The notes: a model not told the origin generated them from the letters alone. A DNA stretch of 64,000 nucleotides from Porphyromonas vaginalis (GCF_958301595.1 NZ_CATQJU010000001.1:186001-250000); one strand, 5' to 3'; shown: positions 1-9,224, numbered from the stretch's first letter. Numbers and translations are program-made.

Positions 1-1590
1 ACCATCCTTGGCAAGGCCGAAGGAGAACTTGCCCATACTGACATCCTCCGTTGTTACATCTGGATAGAAGTGCTCCGTAAAGAAGCGCAGGCGCATCGGT
101 AGCTGTTGAGCCTTAAAGTCTTCTGGTAGGGTTATAACGAAAGAGAGTGCACCCTTCTGCCCATGGACGTCAGCCGTAACCGCATTGCCAACCGCAGGCT
201 GCCCATTCACCTGAAAGAGCTCATAGTTATAAGGTTTTCTCACCTCTACACGTACGATGCGCATCAAGTCGGGGTCACCCGTTACACCTACGATAATGTC
301 GGAGATACGACTCGTTTCAATCAAAGCCGGTTGGAGCGTTGCTGTAATCTGTCCTGTGGTATTATCGATTGAGACATCACCCTTACCCTTTATGGCGTTG
401 TAGTCAGTAGCATTGCGCACGGCAACGATCTGGAGCTTATCATTTTGAGCTGTGGCACTGCCCTCGGGGTAATAATTTGCCTTAAAGGTGAGCGTCTGCT
501 CTCCATGCGTTATAATATAGTTGCTCGCCTCGACCTCTAGTCGTCCCTTACCATCGGAGTACGAGGGGTAGGCTTGCAGCTCCTCAGAGAGAGCGAGGTT
601 ATTGACCGCGGGCCCGGCGAGTGCCTCGTCTAGTGAGGGAGCTCCAATAGCTAGGGCATCATTGATGGTCACCTTGTACCAGTAGTTGCGGAGCAGGTCG
701 TAACGCTCTAGACGATTAGCACTCTTGACGAAGTCGAGCTTGTAGTAAGAGTAGTCTGTAGCTCCATCATACTTAGCTCGTATGACGAGGCAGGAGATAG
801 GCTTTGCCACCTTGTTCCTTCGCTCGAAGCCGTAGACAGGAGTACCACCCGTATACCAGCCGAGACCTGCATCCCCATTGGCCAGGAAGCTCTCTCTCGG
901 GATAGTCGGCACACGATTGTCTACGCTAAATGCCTCGTCAAGATCTGGCAACGCCGCACGCTTGAAGGGAGCCACGGTGCCACAGTTGTAGCTATTGCAC
1001 AGTGTGTAAGAGACATCGGCGAGCTTTCCAGTGTGGCTCTCTAGCGTAAACTTAGCCATAGAGCGTAAGAGCTTGATCTCGCCTAGGTTGCTATTCTCCT
1101 GCACCTCATTATACTTACAGCGAGCCCACATCGGGATGCTCATCTTCTGGCTGACCTCGGTCATAGTCACGAGGTCTGAGAGGAGCACATCGCTCTCCTT
1201 ACGCCCTAGGTACTGCCTACCCGAGTCGCTACCACCATAGTTGCGGTTGGCCACAAAGTGAATGACGCAGGGTGAGCTCTGTGGCTTCAGTCGGGCGGTG
1301 AAGGTGTAATTGCCTTCGCCAGCCTTGGTTAGGTCGGTCGCAAGGGCGTAGTCTGCCATCAACCCCTCCTCGTTGAAGACGAGTAGCTCTAGCCGGTCGA
1401 TCTTGTTTTCATCAATACCCTCTTGCATAGCGCGCATGGGGGCATAGTGTGGTACATCTACCGAGAGGGATACAGTGACCCGCTCTCCATCCTGATCTAC
1501 AGGAGCTGTACGTTGCTCCTGCTGGCATGCCGGTAGCACCATAAAGGCTAACAGCAGGAGGAAGTATAGAAATATCTTCGTTCTAGTCAT
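1..1590 (-). CDS. Fimbrial accessory/tip lipoprotein, C-terminus cut by window edge
   Basis: An open frame runs without a stop from an ATG at 1590 to the left edge, giving 530 visible codons; the 3' end lies outside the window. The N-terminus is a lipoprotein signal, a hydrophobic stretch ending in LPAC, so the mature protein should be lipidated at Cys. It continues with the ENKIDRLELLVFNEEG-type strand seen in FimA/Mfa-family fimbrillin-like proteins. It is the last visible gene of the leftward fimbrial operon, 6 bases after its neighbour. By position and family resemblance it is probably a minor or tip fimbrial subunit, comparable in place to FimE or Mfa5. The exact subunit is inference. 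Confidence 0.75.
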   Translation of the reverse strand, partial: MTRTKIFLYFLLLLAFMVLPACQQEQRTAPVDQDGERVTVSLSVDVPHYAPMRAMQEGIDENKIDRLELLVFNEEGLMADYALATDLTKAGEGNYTFTARLKPQSSPCVIHFVANRNYGGSDSGRQYLGRKESDVLLSDLVTMTEVSQKMSIPMWARCKYNEVQENSNLGEIKLLRSMAKFTLESHTGKLADVSYTLCNSYNCGTVAPFKRAALPDLDEAFSVDNRVPTIPRESFLANGDAGLGWYTGGTPVYGFERRNKVAKPISCLVIRAKYDGATDYSYYKLDFVKSANRLERYDLLRNYWYKVTINDALAIGAPSLDEALAGPAVNNLALSEELQAYPSYSDGKGRLEVEASNYIITHGEQTLTFKANYYPEGSATAQNDKLQIVAVRNATDYNAIKGKGDVSIDNTTGQITATLQPALIETSRISDIIVGVTGDPDLMRIVRVEVRKPYNYELFQVNGQPAVGNAVTADVHGQKGALSFVITLPEDFKAQQLPMRLRFFTEHFYPDVTTEDVSMGKFSFGLAKDG

Positions 1591-1596
1591 AACTCT

Positions 1597-3649
1597 CTAT
1601 CGGTCTAATCTGTACGGTACATGTGACTGAATCGTCGGCTCCTTGACATCTCGCACACAACGGGTGTAAGCTTTAGTTGGGGAACCCTCGCTACCACCTT
1701 GCAACTCTATTGCTGCATCGCTCTTAGCACTCCAGTAGTATCTACCCGTCATAATGGATTTGACTGCACTATTGGGGTCGTTCTGTAGCTGGTCTATCAG
1801 TCTGATCTCAGCCTCTGTCGGTAGTCGCCAATCATCGAGGGGCACCTCCACGCCATTGACTATACGCGTCTCTGTATAGGTTGCACAGTTGCACAGAGCG
1901 GTCTCCTTATAGGCTCCTATCTTGCTAGTCTCACTCCACTTACCCCTGCTATAATACCAACCATACTCTAGGTAAGACCATCGCTCTGTGGCTCCAAGCT
2001 GAGAGGCAAGCTCAAAGCTGAGAGGCAAGCTCAAAGCTGGGAGAAACCATCTGAGCGGTCTCAGCATCACGCTTCGTTGTAAACTTAGAGATCTTCTCTC
2101 CATTGTTTAGCTCCCAACGCTCAACAATATTTCCCCAAAAACCTGTATTTTGTACGAACCAGGATCCTGGCCAGAAGTCTGTTGTCTCTCTCGGGGGGAA
2201 GCCCAGGATCATACCTGCGGGTGGATTCTGCACGGTGATACGGTAGATGGCTTTGTTGTTCAGACCACTATGAGCTAAAGTTCCGTCAGGTCTTCGTGAA
2301 GACTTCACACCAATCGTATTGACAACAAAGAGCGAGGGGTACTGGTACACCGTCACCTCCTTGTCTAGTCCTGCGATGCCATTGCTGACCTTAAAGCGGA
2401 TCTTCTTAGGCACATTGTTGATTGGAATCCTTGACTCAATCTGAATCTGATTGCCCACTACGGTAACCGTCGGGTACTGATCACTAGAGGAGGAAATGTT
2501 GTCTGTTGTCGCCACTCCCGTAGCTCCATTGACATAGCTGAAGCTAACCTCCACGATCTGGGTCGTGACTGGCTTTTTAGAGGACTCATAAGATATGGTA
2601 TGAGTCTCCACATTGTAGATATGAGCCTCTTTCTCTGACACCTCTAGATAGTTAGCTGCTGGGAGGTCATACTGATCATCGCAGAGTGTCCAGGGGAGGA
2701 TAGAGAGCGTGCCCGTGATCTCCACAGGCTCTTCGGGAGTTGTGGAGCCCAGCTTATGGATGCCAAGCTTCAGGTCGTAGAGCTTATTGGCCGTAAAGTG
2801 CGGCTCCGCAGGCGTGAGCGCTACGCGATAGTAGTAATCTGCTGCGGTCGTTGCGCCCTCCTTCTTGAGGGGTACGGTGAGGAGGTAGTAAGGTGCCTCA
2901 TCGTTGCTACTCCACTTATTATAATAGGAGTAGAAGAGTTGTGGCTCCTTGTTCGAAGTAGCTCGGTAGGCGTAGTCGATGGAGTTAGCTCCAGTAGCCA
3001 CCTCTTCAGCTGTGAGGTAGCCTTGGCTGACGGCTCCAACGAACTTGACCTGTATCTCGCCACCTAGCTCATATCCTGTGATCTGCACGGTAGGCGTGAT
3101 GCGTAGCTTGCTGGCTACACGACGTAGCTCAACGGCACCGAGCTGCTTGCCCTCAGGGGTCCCTAAGTTAATCTTCTTAGAGGTCTGACCTTGCATGACA
3201 AACTTAGCGTTAGGCAACTTAGCGACCGACTCGCTAACAGCGATCTTCGCTAGTTCGCTCTCTTGCTCTGGCGCCTTGAAGGCCATATTGGTCACGACGT
3301 AAACATTGTACGTAGAGTTACCATCGAAGCCCTTCTGCTGAGCCTCTGGGATGGGGATGCTGTAGTTGCCATCGGCAGCGGGTGCTGGTGAGACTGACCA
3401 GTAGAGCGTCCCTCCCTTGTAAAAGAGGATCTGAAGACGCTCGATCTTGTTCTCATTGAGTGCATCGTTCCCAGCCTCTGTAGCACGTAGTGAGCGGATC
3501 TCCTGCACGGCTAGTCGTAGGGATAGCTGCGCTGAGGAGGCGTCGTCATCAGGACATGCCACGGGTCTCTCCGCTATACATCCTGATACCATCAGCAGTA
3601 TCAAGGCATACCCGACCAAACGGGTGGATATATCTATAAGTCTATTCAT
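1597..3649 (-). pseudogene. Fimbrial tip-like lipoprotein split by a 19-bp tandem duplication (possibly phase-variable)
   Basis: Translation from the ATG at 3649 gives a lipoprotein (lipobox VSGC) with fimbrillin-like N-terminal strands. It stops at residue 545, inside the second copy of a 19-bp direct repeat (2001-2019 and 2020-2038). The missing C-terminus continues in another frame to 1597. It contains WRLPTEAE, YYWSAKSD and TRCVRD, a pattern typical of the DUF1566/FISUMP-like domains at the ends of Bacteroidetes fimbrial tip proteins. Removing one 19-bp copy restores one frame of about 677 residues, with the junction reading SPSFELASQLGATERW. The gene is therefore either a recent pseudogene or an OFF state of a switch. 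It sits 25 bases after the gene ending at 3675, in the same operon. Confidence 0.85.
2001..2038. repeat. 19-bp tandem direct repeat (two copies) inside the fimbrial tip gene
   Basis: The 19-mer GAGAGGCAAGCTCAAAGCT occurs twice back to back. The five bases before the first copy (AAGCT) also match the unit's end, so the repeated tract extends to 1996. Because 19 is not a multiple of three, each gain or loss of a copy shifts the reading frame. Confidence 0.97.
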
Positions 3650-3674
3650 AATCTAGGATGCTTCTAATGGTTTG

Positions 3675-4994
3675 CTAAGCATGCTTCTGACAGATCTTGA
3701 TACCCTTCTCAGGCATCTCTGCCCCTACTAGGTCTAGATACTCTGAGGTGAAGAGTAGCTGCGTGCAGCGCAGGTTAACGCCGGCGGGCTTCGTAGCGAT
3801 TACCCGAACGGTGTACTCGGTAGTGCCATCGGCTAATCCCTCTCGTACGGCTCCCCCCGTGATGACAAACTGGAAGTCGAGCGCATTGGTCAGTGTGGCG
3901 CGCCACTTAGAGGGGTCGGTGCTGGAGCTTATCTTGACCTTGAACTCAGCAGCCTCCGTATCGGTCACGTAGTAAGTTGCTGTAGGATCGGGAGTAAGGC
4001 TCTCGATCTTAGGATTTTCGAGCTTCTTCTCACTCGTCTCTACATCCCAGGGCAAGACTTCCGTCTTCAGCAGTAATGCGTTGTGCACTCCGATCTTAGT
4101 GATCGTACCTGTCAGCTGGTAGTGGCAGTTGCGTTGCAGTGCGTAGTGATGATTCGCGTTACTCGTCTTATCATTGACATAGGCCGTATAAGTCGTAGGG
4201 ACTCCATTGTATAGAGCCTCGATGGTCAGTATAGGCGCATGACCTGCTGTATCGCTATCGAGGCTCTCGTAGGTGTAGAGCGTCTTGTCGGGGATATAAG
4301 CGGTCGTTGCGTTGTTGGCTAGCGTAACCTTCTCGGCTTTGTTGTAAACCCAAGTCTCGCCCAGGTGATAAGAGGCGGGCGTCAAGAGCATACTGGCCTT
4401 AGGTAAGCGGCTGATCGACACGCTACGGATGATGATTTCGTCGTCGGTCGCCGTCTTTTGCTTCAAGTCAAGCGTGATCTTAGCTCTCGAGCGAACCAAG
4501 GCGATTGTCACCTCATTCTTCTGATCTTTCTTGAGGGTCGCTGTCCCCTGCCCTGTCATCAAGATGGGCTGAGGCTTTGTAGCATTGCTGGGGTCCGTCT
4601 CAGGGATAGCCATACGGAGTAGGTCTTGCTTGAAGACAATTTTGTTCAGAGCGTCGCTCATGGCTGGGCTCTCGTTGGCAATGACGTAGATATCCTTCTC
4701 ACCTTCGTGAGCCTTCACGCGTAGCCAGTTGCTGAGGTCGGTTGGCGTGCTAAAGCTCTGCTGTGCATCTAGAGCTCCTCCAGCCTTATTGAAGACTAGG
4801 ATACGGATCGTCTGCACGGGCAAGTCCTCTACGAGGAGTTCTCCCCCGCGCAGGGTCATCGTCGGAATAGAGAGCTGTACGGTGGCAGGCTCTAAAGTCT
4901 CTCTCAGCTCACTGCGCTTACACCCTGAGAGCACTGTCAAGAGGAGTGCCGATAGTGCGAGCAGCGTTGTAAGTATAGGTCTATATGGTTTCAT
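3675..4994 (-). CDS. Fimbrillin-like accessory lipoprotein
   Basis: A 439-residue protein with a lipoprotein signal (hydrophobic run ending in LSGC at about residue 25). It then shows the FimA/Mfa-type pattern: an early strand with VQTIRILVFNKAGGALDA, an internal domain with YVIANESP, and an Ig-like C-terminal part. Fimbrillin-like lipoproteins are exported, and in the Porphyromonas type V pilus their N-terminus is trimmed by an arginine gingipain-type protease before strand-exchange assembly. The gene lies between the anchor gene and the split tip gene with short spacers, so it is read as an accessory subunit comparable in place to FimC or Mfa3. Which subunit it is cannot be settled here. 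Confidence 0.75.
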   Translation of the reverse strand: MKPYRPILTTLLALSALLLTVLSGCKRSELRETLEPATVQLSIPTMTLRGGELLVEDLPVQTIRILVFNKAGGALDAQQSFSTPTDLSNWLRVKAHEGEKDIYVIANESPAMSDALNKIVFKQDLLRMAIPETDPSNATKPQPILMTGQGTATLKKDQKNEVTIALVRSRAKITLDLKQKTATDDEIIIRSVSISRLPKASMLLTPASYHLGETWVYNKAEKVTLANNATTAYIPDKTLYTYESLDSDTAGHAPILTIEALYNGVPTTYTAYVNDKTSNANHHYALQRNCHYQLTGTITKIGVHNALLLKTEVLPWDVETSEKKLENPKIESLTPDPTATYYVTDTEAAEFKVKISSSTDPSKWRATLTNALDFQFVITGGAVREGLADGTTEYTVRVIATKPAGVNLRCTQLLFTSEYLDLVGAEMPEKGIKICQKHA

Positions 4995-5025
4995 AGGATT
5001 TCAAGCTTTGCATGTGAATGAGACT

Positions 5026-5973
5026 TTAGTAGATGACAAACTGATGTACGACATTCCACGGGGTCACAACGACCTGCACGGATATATCTCCAGATCGCAT
5101 GTCGATGAGTACGTTGAGCATCTTGCCTATCTCAGGTAGTAGGAGCGTGCCTCGTGAGTCCTTGGTAAAGCTCTCTAAGCAGTTGTCGCCGACGTAGAAG
5201 TCTAGCTGGAATGGCTTGCTCTCGATAGGCGGGTAGACCCTAAAGGGTGCTATGTGATAGTCGCCCGTAGAGCTATCTAGAGAGCCCGTCAGACGGTAGG
5301 TCGTGGGGTTACCACCGTATGTGTCAGCTATAGCGTAGTTGTCTAGGGACTTGCCGAAGAGTATCCGTGCTGCAGCGTAGTCTGTCGGGTCAAAAGCTTG
5401 TCGCTTATATCCCTGGCGATCGAGCCACTGCTCATAGCCTAGAACTGTTACATTGACCTGACAGGTGCGCCGGCAGATGTCTATCGTAGCAGGCTTGCCT
5501 AGCTCGAGCTTGCCGTAGACTTGCTCTCGGTCTAGTCGACCGGAGAAGAGGTCTGTGGGGTACTGCCCAAAGCCATCTATACGCTGTAGTGGCATCTGTA
5601 CATCCTCGATGCGCTGTACGGACTCTAGCCGTGCTATGTCTGCAGGAGCTACATTGCCCCAAGCGACGAAAGTGAGCGACTTAGGGCCGTAGTGCTCGAT
5701 GTGGATAGGCTTGCGCGACTTGATCTCCTCGGCGTTGAGGAGGATTTTGTCCAGGCGCTTGCCGCTCTCGTCAAACGTGAAGAGTATCACGTTCTCTACA
5801 TCCCCATCAGAGGTTATATCCTTGTTGGAGATATCTACAGCCCGTACGGTCAGCTCGAATGGTTGAGGACAATCCTCTAGATCCTCTGCGATACAGCCAG
5901 ACAAGAGGGCTAGCATCGACACTATCCACGCCGTGGTCGCTGTCTTATTGATCCATCTCTGTATGATATTCAT
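5026..5973 (-). CDS. Mfa2/FimB-family fimbrial anchor lipoprotein
   Basis: A 315-residue lipoprotein (ALLSGC lipobox near residue 27) followed by IAEDLEDCPQPFELTVRAVD, the start typical of the Mfa2/FimB family. Further family-like parts are VENVILFTFDESGKRLDKI, SLTFVAWGN, the DLFSGRLDRE segment and IDICRRTCQVNVTV. In Porphyromonas the Mfa2 and FimB proteins cap the pilus base, anchor it in the outer membrane and limit its length. The gene follows the major fimbrillin gene after a gap of about 190 bases that holds a stem-loop. The family call is from recognition of the pattern; the anchor role is inferred from the family. Confidence 0.82.
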   Translation of the reverse strand: MNIIQRWINKTATTAWIVSMLALLSGCIAEDLEDCPQPFELTVRAVDISNKDITSDGDVENVILFTFDESGKRLDKILLNAEEIKSRKPIHIEHYGPKSLTFVAWGNVAPADIARLESVQRIEDVQMPLQRIDGFGQYPTDLFSGRLDREQVYGKLELGKPATIDICRRTCQVNVTVLGYEQWLDRQGYKRQAFDPTDYAAARILFGKSLDNYAIADTYGGNPTTYRLTGSLDSSTGDYHIAPFRVYPPIESKPFQLDFYVGDNCLESFTKDSRGTLLLPEIGKMLNVLIDMRSGDISVQVVVTPWNVVHQFVIY

Positions 5974-6113
5974 ATTAGTGTCTCAATGGGGTGCTTAAAG
6001 TGATGAGGTAGAAGTGGAGAGCCTGCCGTCAAACATTTGGGATCGTATGTTGACTATGAAGGATGTATGATCTTGCGCTTGATGCAGACTCTCCGAGTGG
6101 TTAGAGACGGCTC

Positions 6114-6142
6114 TAGAGCCACCACACTAGTCGGTGGCTCTA
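6114..6142 (-). terminator. Stem-loop between major fimbrillin and anchor genes (attenuator-like)
   Basis: A perfect 10-bp inverted repeat, TAGAGCCACC at 6114-6123 and its complement at 6133-6142, with a 9-base loop. It lies just after the stop of the major fimbrillin gene in the transcribed direction. No strong U-tract follows, so full termination is uncertain. Partial termination or 3'-end protection would favour the major subunit over the downstream genes. Confidence 0.6.
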
Positions 6143-6164
6143 AAGCTATCTGTGAGGGCGTGGT

Positions 6165-7340
6165 CTACCAGACTACGTTTTGCTTGACGATGACCCAAGG
6201 CGTGACAACGCACTTGACATCGAGGTTAGCCTTCTCCTGTGTTGGGTCCTCAGGAGAGTTCGTACCAGGACCAGTGATCGTGAGAGAGATCTCGTACTTG
6301 TTGTTGCGTACGATAGCGTTCTTAGCTGTATGACCGTCCGCGTAGGTATAGCCATCCTTTGCCCAGTTGACAAGGACTGGGTAGTAGGTTGAGTGATCTG
6401 TCGTAGATACAATCCAGCCAGCCTCTACAGCTTGCTGAGCTTGATCAGCCGTTAGGTCTGAGCCGTCAGCCTGTGTGAGCGTAGCCTTGAGGCAGAGGAT
6501 GGTGGGGTGCTCTGCAGAGTTGTTCTCTAGGATATAGAAGCCCTTGCGTTCCTGTTCACCTGTCTCTTTGAGATCCATCTTGAGCTCGGCCATCTCAGTG
6601 TAGTTAGCCGCTGCTGGAGTGTACTTAGCGTCCGTCTTGCCAAAGAGCTTGACACCATAGAAGTAGTTAGCATCAGTGTTGGCGAGAGGCTTACCGAAGA
6701 CATTGGACTGAGCCTTAGCGATGAGAGCTATCAGCTGACCCTCGTCAAACTTGACGTTGTAGAGTTTTGCGTAAGACTCTGCGAACTTTACAGTAAGGTT
6801 CGTTAGAGCCATACCAGCATGGATGTGCTGGAGCTCGATAGGCTTATCTATAGAAAGACGATTACCGTCACCATCTGCGTAGCCGTAGTAGTTGTTGCCC
6901 TTCTTGAGGGTGACAGATACAGGCTCTGCGGTGAGCATGAAGGTACCCTTGGTGGGGTCCTGGTCATCAGCAGAGAGTGTGTGCGTTAGAGCCTTAATTT
7001 TGTCGAGGGAGAGACCCTTGAGATTCTTGTTAGCATAGTTAGCTACGACTACGAGTGTCTTAGCACCAGCTGTGGTCTCGATATCCTTGACCTCGAGATC
7101 ACCAGCCGTGGCAGCCTCCTTGTAGGCAACCTGTGCCTGACCCTGGTAAACCATGACGGCTAGCTTCTGGACCTTCTTGTCCTCATTGCCTGCGCCATCC
7201 TCATAAGCTCTGAGGTCGGCTGACTTGATAGCGACGCTGATGGTAGCGTCTGTCTCGGACTTGACGTCGTCCTTCTTGTTGCACGCCGTGAAGGCGAGTG
7301 TGAGAGCCACGAGGCTCAGTAGGAAAAGCTTACTTTTCAT
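6165..7340 (-). CDS. Major fimbrillin, FimA/Mfa1-type
   Basis: A 391-residue protein with an N-terminal lipoprotein signal ending in LAFTAC. The mature part opens with VKSETDATISVAIKSADLRA and VQKLAVMVYQG, the first strands of the FimA/Mfa1 fold, and ends in LDVKCVVTPWVIVKQNVVW, a C-terminal strand of the kind donated to the next subunit in type V pili. An arginine at about residue 45 could be the gingipain-type maturation site (inference). It is the second gene of the operon and is followed by a stem-loop before the anchor gene, which fits a subunit needed in large excess. Assignment as major rather than minor subunit rests on position, length and the C-terminal strand. Confidence 0.82.
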   Translation of the reverse strand: MKSKLFLLSLVALTLAFTACNKKDDVKSETDATISVAIKSADLRAYEDGAGNEDKKVQKLAVMVYQGQAQVAYKEAATAGDLEVKDIETTAGAKTLVVVANYANKNLKGLSLDKIKALTHTLSADDQDPTKGTFMLTAEPVSVTLKKGNNYYGYADGDGNRLSIDKPIELQHIHAGMALTNLTVKFAESYAKLYNVKFDEGQLIALIAKAQSNVFGKPLANTDANYFYGVKLFGKTDAKYTPAAANYTEMAELKMDLKETGEQERKGFYILENNSAEHPTILCLKATLTQADGSDLTADQAQQAVEAGWIVSTTDHSTYYPVLVNWAKDGYTYADGHTAKNAIVRNNKYEISLTITGPGTNSPEDPTQEKANLDVKCVVTPWVIVKQNVVW

Positions 7341-7393
7341 AATAGTTAATTTGATTAGTGGTGAATATATAGTTTGTATTGTTTGCTATCTGC

Positions 7394-8293
7394 TTAGAAG
7401 TTGTCCTGCATGTAGTGTAGGAACTCATCGAGGTTGTACTGAGCGTCGGGCAATCCGAGCTGTGCAGCCTTGGTTAGGTAGGTACGAGCGTCGTCGTACT
7501 GCCCATTGTAGGCATAGGCGATGCCCAGGATGGTATAGAGCTTCGTATTCTTCTTATAGCGCTCTAGTAACTTGACGGCCTGCGCATAGCGACCCGCCTC
7601 AAAGTCCATGATCGCCGCATTGGTAGCTGGCTCGACAGCATTGGGGAAAGCGTCTGCAGCGATCGCCCAGGTCTCGTACCGCTCGGCACTGCCGGCTGGG
7701 TAACTATTAGCCACCAAGTTGACCTCGGCTAGGCTGAGGTGTGTCGGGTGCTTCTTGATCACCTCCTTCGCCTCGGTTAGGTCAAAGCCCTTGACCACAA
7801 AGGAGAAGGTGATGACCGTGCGACGTAGGGGCGGGTAGTAAGTCTGTAGCAGGTGAGCGTAGGTCTGTCCCTGATCGATAGCACGTAGGGCTGCTGTACG
7901 CTCGCTGGCAGGCTCCTCCTCGATGATCCGTAGGATCTGCTCCTTGTGCTCTACGTTGCTCTCCTCGATGGCTGCCTTTAGTCCGTCCCAGTCGGCACCC
8001 ATCGCGTGTGTGGTGTAGCGATCCTTGAAGCGGGGATAGGTGCGTACGAGGTAAGCAGCGATGCTCTCGACACGACCCTCAGAGAGTCTCTGGTTGAGGT
8101 CAGCACTACCCTCAGGAGAAGCGTAACCAGTCAGACTATCAGCAGCCTTACGCTCAGCCGCGGTAAACGTGACAGTCTCTCTCTGCTGACAAGATGAGGC
8201 GAGCAGACAGATAGCCACAATGAGAGAGGACAGTACGCCTAGAGGCACTCTTCTTATCTGCATACTATGTAGGAGGGGGGCATATAGTCTCAT
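7394..8293 (-). CDS. OmpA-like / TPR lipoprotein heading the fimbrial operon
   Basis: A 299-residue protein with a lipobox (LLASSC at about residue 35). Next comes an OmpA-C-like core, LTGYASPEGSADLNQRLSEGR, which is the peptidoglycan-binding motif region, and then helical repeats of TPR type (GIAYAYNGQYDDARTYLTKAA near the C-terminus). Similar C-terminal regions end the DUF3868-type proteins encoded with Bacteroidetes fimbriae, but here almost nothing lies between the signal and the OmpA-like core, so the usual N-terminal domain appears to be absent. A second ATG at residue 11 is an alternative start closer to the signal peptide. The gene is first in the leftward fimbrial operon, 53 bases before the major fimbrillin. 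A cell-envelope tether or assembly factor is a reasonable inference. Confidence 0.65.
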   Translation of the reverse strand: MRLYAPLLHSMQIRRVPLGVLSSLIVAICLLASSCQQRETVTFTAAERKAADSLTGYASPEGSADLNQRLSEGRVESIAAYLVRTYPRFKDRYTTHAMGADWDGLKAAIEESNVEHKEQILRIIEEEPASERTAALRAIDQGQTYAHLLQTYYPPLRRTVITFSFVVKGFDLTEAKEVIKKHPTHLSLAEVNLVANSYPAGSAERYETWAIAADAFPNAVEPATNAAIMDFEAGRYAQAVKLLERYKKNTKLYTILGIAYAYNGQYDDARTYLTKAAQLGLPDAQYNLDEFLHYMQDNF

Positions 8294-8340
8294 CTTGACA
8301 ACTTATAAGTTCTATGATTAGTCTGAGGACCATCTGCATA

Positions 8341-8348
8341 CAAAGGTA
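8341..8348 (-). promoter_or_regulatory. Putative -7 box of the fimbrial operon promoter
   Basis: On the minus strand these bases read TACCTTTG, matching the Bacteroidetes -7 consensus TAnnTTTG, about 48 bases before the first start codon. No clear -33 TTTG at the usual spacing was found. Confidence 0.5.
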
Positions 8349-8387
8349 AACAAAAAGGCATATACAGAATCGCCCCACCCCATCCCC

Positions 8388-8469
8388 CAGAGCTGACGCA
8401 TTACAAACTCTCTGTCAGAAGCGACAAACGAGGCATAGATGAACTCACTATATATAATAATCAGTCCTG
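8388..8469. mobile_element. Short MITE-like unit with ISAs1-type ends
   Basis: An 82-bp unit that begins CAGAGCTGACGCATTACAA and ends TAATAATCAGTCCTG. The left end differs at two of 19 positions from the terminal inverted repeat of the ISAs1-family element at 61251-62568. It contains the shared inner words GTCAGAAGCGACAAACGAGG and ATAGATGAACTCACTATATA. It has no coding capacity. No convincing target duplication was seen. Confidence 0.65.
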
Positions 8470-8837
8470 CCTTCCAATCTCTCCCCCTCCGATCTCTCCA
8501 ATCCCTAATTTCTAATCTCTAACTTCTAACCTCTAATCTCCATTTACATATCTTTACGGGGCAATTAGTCCGATCCCCTTCTTTCTCGAATATCCACGTG
8601 GGAAATCTCAAATCTCCACGTGGATGTTTTTTATTTTCCACGTGGGCGTGATTCATTTCTTCCGAAGTTTCATTTCATTCCTCCGAAGTTTCATTTCATT
8701 CCTCCGAAGAATTTTTTATTCTCCACGTGGGAATTTCGAAATATCCACGTGGAAATCACTTTTCCTCGACGCAGTGCCGTTTCGATGTGTAGCCGGATCT
8801 AAATTATTGTTTCGAACTGACGTTAGGGGTCATCAGT
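8470..8837. repeat. CACGTG-rich dispersed intergenic repeat, copy A
   Basis: The order is: a run of short words such as CTAATCTCTAACTTCTAACC, then TTTACATATCTTTACGGGG, then CTCGAATATCCACGTGGG, several further CCACGTGG palindromes, and a core of 21-bp tandem units containing TCCGAAGTTTCATTTCATTC (8657-8710). It closes with palindromes ATTTCGAAAT and ATCCACGTGG and a tail TCTAAATTATTG. The same order appears at 32795-34889 (interrupted by an insertion sequence) and 60783-61110. A 60-codon frame crosses it but is not considered coding. Confidence 0.8.
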
Positions 8838-8915
8838 CAGGGCTGACGCATCATAGTTGCTCTGTCAGGAGCGACAAACGAGGGATAGAGAAGTTTATAT
8901 AATGTGTCAGCCCTG
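8838..8915. mobile_element. Short MITE-like unit with ISAs1-type ends
   Basis: A 78-bp unit beginning CAGGGCTGACGCATCATA and ending TATAATGTGTCAGCCCTG, nearly identical to both ends of the ISAs1-family element at 61251-62568. The interior TCTGTCAGGAGCGACAAACG is shared with the unit at 8388. Together the two bracket the CACGTG-rich repeat. Confidence 0.7.
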
Positions 8916-9224
8916 ACCATATTCCTAATCCACAGCCTATCACGAGTAGCAACGTGTAGGCTCGTTCCTCCCCTCCCCCAGCACCTCAAAAATGGGAGTG
9001 AGGTATGAGGAGTGAGCCCCAAGCATGAAGACAGCCTCCACAAGCATCTCTGCTCATGGGGGCTGTCATCGTGTTCGTGCCGATACCATATTGAGACTGT
9101 TGACTTTTGCAACAGTCTCGTATTCGTACTAAAATTATGTTCGCCCTAACATCGTATTCGTCCTAACATTCTATTAGTAGTGCCAGCAAATCACTCTCCA
9201 GAAGCACTACAGTCAGCACCTACA
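8916..9224. other. Intergenic DNA between repeats and CRISPR array
   Basis: No gene is supported here. A stem-loop with arms GACAGCCTCC (9030-9039) and its near-complement (9058-9067) could end array transcription, which runs leftwards. A 27-base perfect hairpin at 9093-9119 matches one end of the 175-bp element at 21180. Three imperfect copies of a word like TATTCGTCCTAACAT lie at about 9120-9170. Confidence 0.5.
9093..9119. repeat. Solo end hairpin of the 160-175-bp MITE family
   Basis: An inverted repeat with arms GAGACTGTTG / CAACAGTCTC around ACTTTTG. Read on the minus strand it is the same as the left-end hairpin of the element at 21180-21354. The remainder of the element is missing here. 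Confidence 0.7.

Noticed and set aside
8620-8902. 60- and 92-codon frames across the CACGTG repeat
   Set aside because: The frame stays open because the core unit is 21 bp. In the copy at 60905-61087 the core is inverted and gives unrelated residues, so there is no sign of protein-level selection.
8837-9112. A 91-codon minus-strand frame next to the array
   Set aside because: It crosses a MITE-like unit and two hairpins and has no recognisable protein features.
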